Source: Hormoscilla sp. GM7CHS1pb
GTDB taxonomy: Bacteria > Cyanobacteriota > Cyanobacteriia > Cyanobacteriales > Desertifilaceae
Assembly: GCA_014323675.1 (NCBI GenBank)
Contig: JACONN010000002.1
Span: 62,001 to 126,000 of the forward strand
DNA length: 64,000 nt
Direction: 5' to 3'
Position numbers and translations under genes: made by a program
The notes under the pieces: generated by a model
The model's database searches: none
What the model was told of the DNA's origin: nothing
What the model saw: the letters and a program-made list of their open reading frames with translations, nothing else
Shown here: in pieces, positions 60,231 through 64,000 of the stretch
Position numbering within the stretch: position 1 is the stretch's first letter
Layout: each line of letters starts with the position of its first letter

Positions 60231-60689
60231 CTCAGTCTCTTTTTAAACAATTGTTACAAAATTTAATGTGATATATGTATGAAATCATACAAACTCTCGA
60301 AATACTGAGCGATAAGCTAAAATTGATACTATAATACCCAATAAATATCGGTGTGAAAGGCTTGGGGAGGCGATCGCCCGCACGTAGGAGCAGGGGGCTG
60401 CCGGTGGTATGCTCGGGAAATTACTTCACAAACCTACATTATGCACGACAAAATGTATTACGTAATAACTACAAGAGATTGGTTATTTTGCGAACATCAT
60501 AGGTATAAATATTTATACGTTGTGTTTACTAAATTGTCAGATCTGTCACGTAATACAAAATGTAGTGCAATAGCAATCGTACCGTATCATTACATATTAC
60601 TTAGTATGTTACAACTTGTCGTGCGGAATGTGGGCTTGATATTGTTCTCTCATAATAGAGGTGCTACCCAACAACGGAAAATAATTTCC
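60231..60689. promoter_or_regulatory. Divergent promoter region before msrP
   Basis: The spacer between two divergent genes is AT-rich. TGTATTACGT (60454-60463) and ACGTAATACA (about 60550-60559) are inverted 10-bp repeats about 85 bases apart and could be operator half-sites or loop partners. ACTATAATACC near 60328 is a possible -10 box. Function is inferred only from the pattern. Confidence 0.35.
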
Positions 60690-61667
60690 ATGACTTTAAT
60701 CCGCGTACCAAAATCCTGGGAAATTCCCGAAGGAGAGGCAACGCCCCAAGAGGCTTTTTTCAACCGACGCCGGTTTATGAAATCCTTGCTTGGCGCTGGT
60801 TTGACGGGCAGTATCTTGCCCGTAGCAGGTTGTGACCAGTCTCCGGCATCATCGACGAAAAGTTTCTATGAGTCCTATCCTAATCCAGTGCGCAATCCGG
60901 CTTTTGCCAAGGTCGATCGACCGATTACCGCCGAGGAGTTGGCAGCGAAGTACAACAACTTTTATGAATTCGGCGGCGGGAAATCGATTTGGAGGGCCGC
61001 ACAGGCATTGCCAACGGCAGACTGGAAAGTGGAAGTGGGGGGGTTGGTGAACAAGCCCCGAGTTTATGATTTGGATGATATCCATAAGAGGTTTCCCATT
61101 GAGGAACGGGTTTATCGCTTCCGCTGCGTGGAAGCTTGGGCAATGGTGGTACCCTGGGCAGGATTTCCCATGAGGTTGCTAGTAGAAGATGTAGAACCCA
61201 CCTCTAAGGCGAAGTTCGTGCGTTTTACCTCCTGGTACGACGCCAAGATTAGCACGGGGGGATCGGGGTTATTTTTTGCCAGATATCCCTGGCCCTACAA
61301 GGAAAGTCTGCGCCTGGATGAAATGATGAATGAGTTGGCGTTTTTTGCTACGGGTATCTATGGTCGCACTTTGCCGAAGCAGCATGGTGCGCCCATTCGA
61401 GAGGTGGTTCCCTGGAAGTATGGCTTCAAGGGGGCTAAGTCGATCGTGAAGATTGAGTTTTTGGAGTCACAACCCCCAACGTTCTGGAATACGCTAGTGC
61501 CAAATGAGTATGATTTCGAGGCGAATGTGAATCCGAAGAAACCTCATCCGAGATGGTCCCAGGCGACGGAACGGCTTATTACTTCTGGTTCGCCTTTTTC
61601 TTGGCCCAGACGCCCGACTTTGCCTTATAATGGCTATGGCGAGTATGTGGCGCAGCTTTACATTTAA
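60690..61667 (+). CDS. msrP: Protein-methionine-sulfoxide reductase catalytic subunit (MsrP/YedY)
   Basis: This molybdenum-cofactor enzyme repairs oxidised methionines in periplasmic proteins. The twin-arginine signal NRRRFMKSLLGAGLTGS shows export by the Tat route. The molybdopterin ligand cysteine lies in VYRFRCVEAWAMVVPWAGFP. Other blocks are TSWYDAKISTGGSGLFFARY and HGAPIREVVPWKYGFKGAKS. I chose the ATG at 60690 (MTLIRVPKSWEIPEGEA), since an upstream extension of 83 residues is unlike the family. The membrane partner msrQ is not adjacent. Confidence 0.93.
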   Translation: MTLIRVPKSWEIPEGEATPQEAFFNRRRFMKSLLGAGLTGSILPVAGCDQSPASSTKSFYESYPNPVRNPAFAKVDRPITAEELAAKYNNFYEFGGGKSIWRAAQALPTADWKVEVGGLVNKPRVYDLDDIHKRFPIEERVYRFRCVEAWAMVVPWAGFPMRLLVEDVEPTSKAKFVRFTSWYDAKISTGGSGLFFARYPWPYKESLRLDEMMNELAFFATGIYGRTLPKQHGAPIREVVPWKYGFKGAKSIVKIEFLESQPPTFWNTLVPNEYDFEANVNPKKPHPRWSQATERLITSGSPFSWPRRPTLPYNGYGEYVAQLYI

Positions 61668-62085
61668 GCAGCTACCACGCCGGAACCACCGCCGCCCCCA
61701 CCGCCGCCCCCACCGCCGCCCCCACCATAAATGGTGGGGCTACACGAACAAAGCCCGCCTGCGCGGGCTATATTTATCTCGTTTCACCCTCGCCCTCACC
61801 CTCGCCCCCACCATAAATGGTGGGGCTACACGAACAAAGCCCACGCTCCAGGCCCATTCCTCGCAGCGGAGGGTTCGTTAGGGAGCTGGCAGGGGCTATA
61901 TTTATCTCGTTCCCAGGCAGAGCCTGGGAACGGTAGATGGGAGGCAGAGCCTCCACAGAAGATTACTAAGCTGCATCACTTTACAGGGATAATTTAATAT
62001 AATTGCGGATGGTTTGTGAAGGGATGCAGTCGGCATAGCCTCAATCTTGTCGTTCCCTGACGAAAGCAGGGAAGGAGAGTTCAAC
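61668..62085. repeat. Spacer full of GC-rich repeats
   Basis: CCGCCGCCCCCA recurs in tandem near 61690-61725 and CCCTCGCCCTCACCCTCGCC near 61785. Two copies of CACCATAAATGGTGGGGCTA, each followed by CACGAACAAAGCCC, lie at about 61724 and 61812. The motif GTTCCCAGGCAGAGCCTGGG near 61911 matches one near 15600. No gene is supported. Confidence 0.7.
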
Positions 62086-62441
62086 CTATGATTCGTTCTT
62101 CAGAGTATATCCCTGAACTTCGATATCAGGTCGCAATTTCACTTCAATTCGAGTTCTAGCCTGCTCAATATCAGGTGCTACGACAAAAGCAAATTGTCCT
62201 CGATCAAAATCGATGATTTCAATAGCATCAACTAACTCAAAGCTGAGAGTTACTAGGGATAAACCAGAAACTTTTAGGTCAATCTGAACGGACTCCTGAA
62301 TTACATCCATGCCAAAACGGATGACCCTACCTGCATCATCTGTAGCTTCGTAACATCTTCACGATCGGCAATTTTGGGTTCGGACCAAAATAGTTCTAGT
62401 AAAGTCAGTTCGTCAATTTTTTCGCGTAGTTTCATTTGCAT
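62086..62441 (-). CDS. Small hypothetical protein (one-base frameshift)
   Basis: The frame begins MQMKLREKIDELTLLELFWS and reads EPKIADREDVT. After adding one base at about 62349 it continues EATDDAGRVIRFGMDVIQES, then QIDLKVSGLSLVTLSFELVD and ends EVQGYTLKNES. This gives about 118 residues with alternating strands. I do not recognise the family. The lesion is again a single base, so the gene may be intact. Confidence 0.5.
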
Positions 62442-63520
62442 TTTAACCTTCTCGGTAAAATTAGGCACTTACAAATTTTCGACTACCATCGGGCATGATT
62501 TCTCAATAACTTTTCATTGTAGCAAATAAATTTTCCCGACACCGAGAAGAGATTCGCGTACTTCTATGTCAGCTTGTCTTATTATACCCGATCGCACTCT
62601 CAAAGTTTTGGAGAAGTGCTGTAGGCACCGCCCACCAGACACGCTGCGCTACCGGTATGTATAATGATTCAATTTGCGTCATACCAAATGTCGGCAAATG
62701 TAGCTACACTCTCTAACCTATATTTACCTTAGCCTGCGGTTGAACTCCTTCGCTTCGCTGTCGGCCCGCCTCTGGTTCAAACCAGAGCGTTACCAGGCGG
62801 GAGCCAGGTTTCGAGGCGCCAAGTCGGTTAAAACCGACTAATGGCAAAATGGGGTAGCGACGCTGAATAATGGGGGTAAATATTAGGGAAAAACGGAAAT
62901 GCTTGGGGGCATTTGTTTCAGGCGATCGCTATTAATATTAATGCTACAGCCTGCGGTTAAACTCCTTCACTTCGCACTTCACCCGCCTCTGGTTCAAACC
63001 AGAGCGTTACCAGGCGGGAGCCAGGTTTCGAGGCGCCAAGTCTGTTAAAACCGACTAATGGCAAAATGCGGTAGCGACGCTAAATAATAGAGGTAAATAT
63101 TAGGAAAAAAAACCCGGGAAATGCTGGGAGACATTTGTTTCAGGCGATCGCTATTAATGCTACAGATATTCACTCTATGTTTTTAAATAATTATAGCATG
63201 CGTTTTTCGATTTCAGCTTGTCCTATTATACCCGATCGCACTCTCAAAGTTTTGGAGAATCGCTGTAGGAATATTGGGAGTTTGAAAGACTTTACTGAGA
63301 TGATTGATCGGGAGTTCTCTCTCTTATATTCTGCAAACAGAATCGCTACATTTGTGGGAGATTTCCGCTAGCGCTGTATTATTCGGAGGCAATGTTCTGA
63401 TTGAAAAAATAATCGTTCTGGAATATTCATCTGTTTTAACTGTAAGATGAGGTGAATAGAGGCGGACATGCTGGGAATTACCGTTTCAGCATCAAACCCC
63501 AGCCCCCACAGCCTCACGGA
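62442..63520. repeat. Duplicated repeat blocks, about 208 bp each
   Basis: A block starting AGCCTGCGGTTGAACTCCTT at about 62733 is repeated from about 62946 with few changes. Both contain CCTCTGGTTCAAACCAGAG, AGTCGGTTAAAACCGACT-type palindromes and a GCGATCGC site. Outside, a 45-base segment with TTATACCCGATCGCACTCTC occurs at about 62580 and 63224, so the duplication lies between two longer copies. A short frame at 63135-63371 covers part of this duplicate and is not convincing. Confidence 0.7.
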
Positions 63521-64000
63521 CTAATCAATAAACTGTCCCGTCTTGTCGATATAGCGATAGCTGCTATAGCGTTCATATTTGACACGTGCTCTACCTTTGG
63601 AAAAGCTATTAGCCTCGTAAAACTGGCGTGCGATGACTCTCTGTCCGGTTTTGTTGATATAGCCCCACATGTCATCAATTTTGACACATGCTAGACCTTC
63701 GGAAAAGCTATAAGCATAGTAAAACTGGGGTGCGATGACTATCTGTCCGGTTTTGTTGATATAGCCCCACTTGCCATTGCCATCAATTTTGACACCTGCT
63801 AGACCTTCGGAAAAGCTATAAGCCTCGTAAAACTGGGGTGCGATGACTCTCTGTCCGGTTTTGTTGATATAGCCATACTTGCCATCAATTTTGACACCTG
63901 CTAGACCTTCGGAAAAGCTCGGAGCCTTGTCAAACTTGATGACTCTCTGTCCGGTTTTGTTGATATAGCCATACTTGCCATCAATTTTGACAAGTGCTAG
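63521..64000 (-). CDS. WG-repeat protein, C-terminal part (5' end outside window)
   Basis: The minus strand is open from base 64000 down to a TAG at 63521, giving 159 residues of WG (KWG) repeats. The typical unit is KIDGKYGYINKTGQRVIAPQ followed by FYEAYSFSEGLAGV, about 33-36 residues each. At least four units are present, and the last is degenerate (YIDKTGQFID). At DNA level the units are about 100-108 bp and very similar, so they arose by recent tandem duplication. The start lies beyond the window. WG-repeat proteins often act in protein binding; the role here is unknown. Confidence 0.85.
   Translation of the reverse strand, partial: LALVKIDGKYGYINKTGQRVIKFDKAPSFSEGLAGVKIDGKYGYINKTGQRVIAPQFYEAYSFSEGLAGVKIDGNGKWGYINKTGQIVIAPQFYYAYSFSEGLACVKIDDMWGYINKTGQRVIARQFYEANSFSKGRARVKYERYSSYRYIDKTGQFID

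Noticed and set aside
63135-63371. 78-residue plus-strand frame
   Set aside because: It runs through duplicated repeat DNA (also at about 62580) and matches no family I know.
63521-64000. Possible CRISPR or noncoding tandem repeat
   Set aside because: The units keep one open minus-strand frame and encode WG repeats.

Overview
The window is cyanobacterial. RNA polymerase beta' is present as the cyanobacterium-specific split subunit rpoC2, the octamer GCGATCGC (HIP1) is very frequent, and genes typical of the phylum are present (ycf46, DUF1995, DUF2808, DUF4330, xisI, menD for phylloquinone, phosphoketolase, a ycf35 remnant). The many short interspersed repeats, insertion sequence (IS) remnants, worn toxin-antitoxin genes and large surface proteins fit a filamentous, repeat-rich genome. 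The genus cannot be named from the sequence alone.

Layout. 1-6 kb: 3' part of rpoB and then rpoC2 with no rpoC1 between them, followed by an IS982 remnant. 6.5-14.6 kb: peptide deformylase, a candidate 6S-like RNA, a phospholipase D-like lipoprotein, a cysteine desulfurase, a DUF2281/PIN toxin-antitoxin pair, DUF1995, an M48 protease and DUF4330. 15-18 kb: a graveyard of accessory genes (PIN toxin, xisH/xisI, brnT/brnA, ycf35). 17.9-23.8 kb: the most unusual region. A 926-residue protein joins a Pvc16-type (DUF4255) domain to an eCIS-core (DUF4157) domain and a long glycine/alanine-rich tail. It lies next to a 161-residue possible chaperone or partner and behind a decaying array of about 300-325 bp repeats that has been split by an IS982 element. 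24.3-30.5 kb: the conserved minus-strand block rpmH-rnpA-PH protein-yidC-jag-yceD-ycf46-SH3, with DUF2808 upstream. 30.7-35.3 kb: secreted proteins (trypsin-like protease, a hypothetical protein, a DsbA-like protein). 35.9-38.8 kb: the transhydrogenase operon pntA1-pntA2-pntB. 39.7-41.5 kb: menD, interrupted by a repeat. 41.8-45.5 kb: an SRPBCC protein, a mechanosensitive-channel-like protein and an HU-like/DUF4469 protein. 45.9-49.1 kb: a plant-type LRR/cadherin/dockerin-like protein and an RTX calcium-binding protein. 49.2-57.3 kb: central carbon genes (phosphoketolase, phosphatase, acetate kinase, GST, glycogen branching enzyme). 58-64 kb: a PAS histidine kinase split by a 22-bp insertion, MsrP, duplicated noncoding repeats and a WG-repeat protein cut by the window end.

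Two kinds of damage should be kept apart. About a dozen genes, including rpoC2 and yidC which should be essential, carry single-base indels, mostly in short homopolymers, and are otherwise well conserved. These look like sequencing or assembly errors and the genes are probably intact. Other genes carry multi-base insertions, deletions or stops that look biological (menD, the histidine kinase, xisH, brnA, ycf35, the transposases). Several of the insertions belong to short repeat families that recur through the window.
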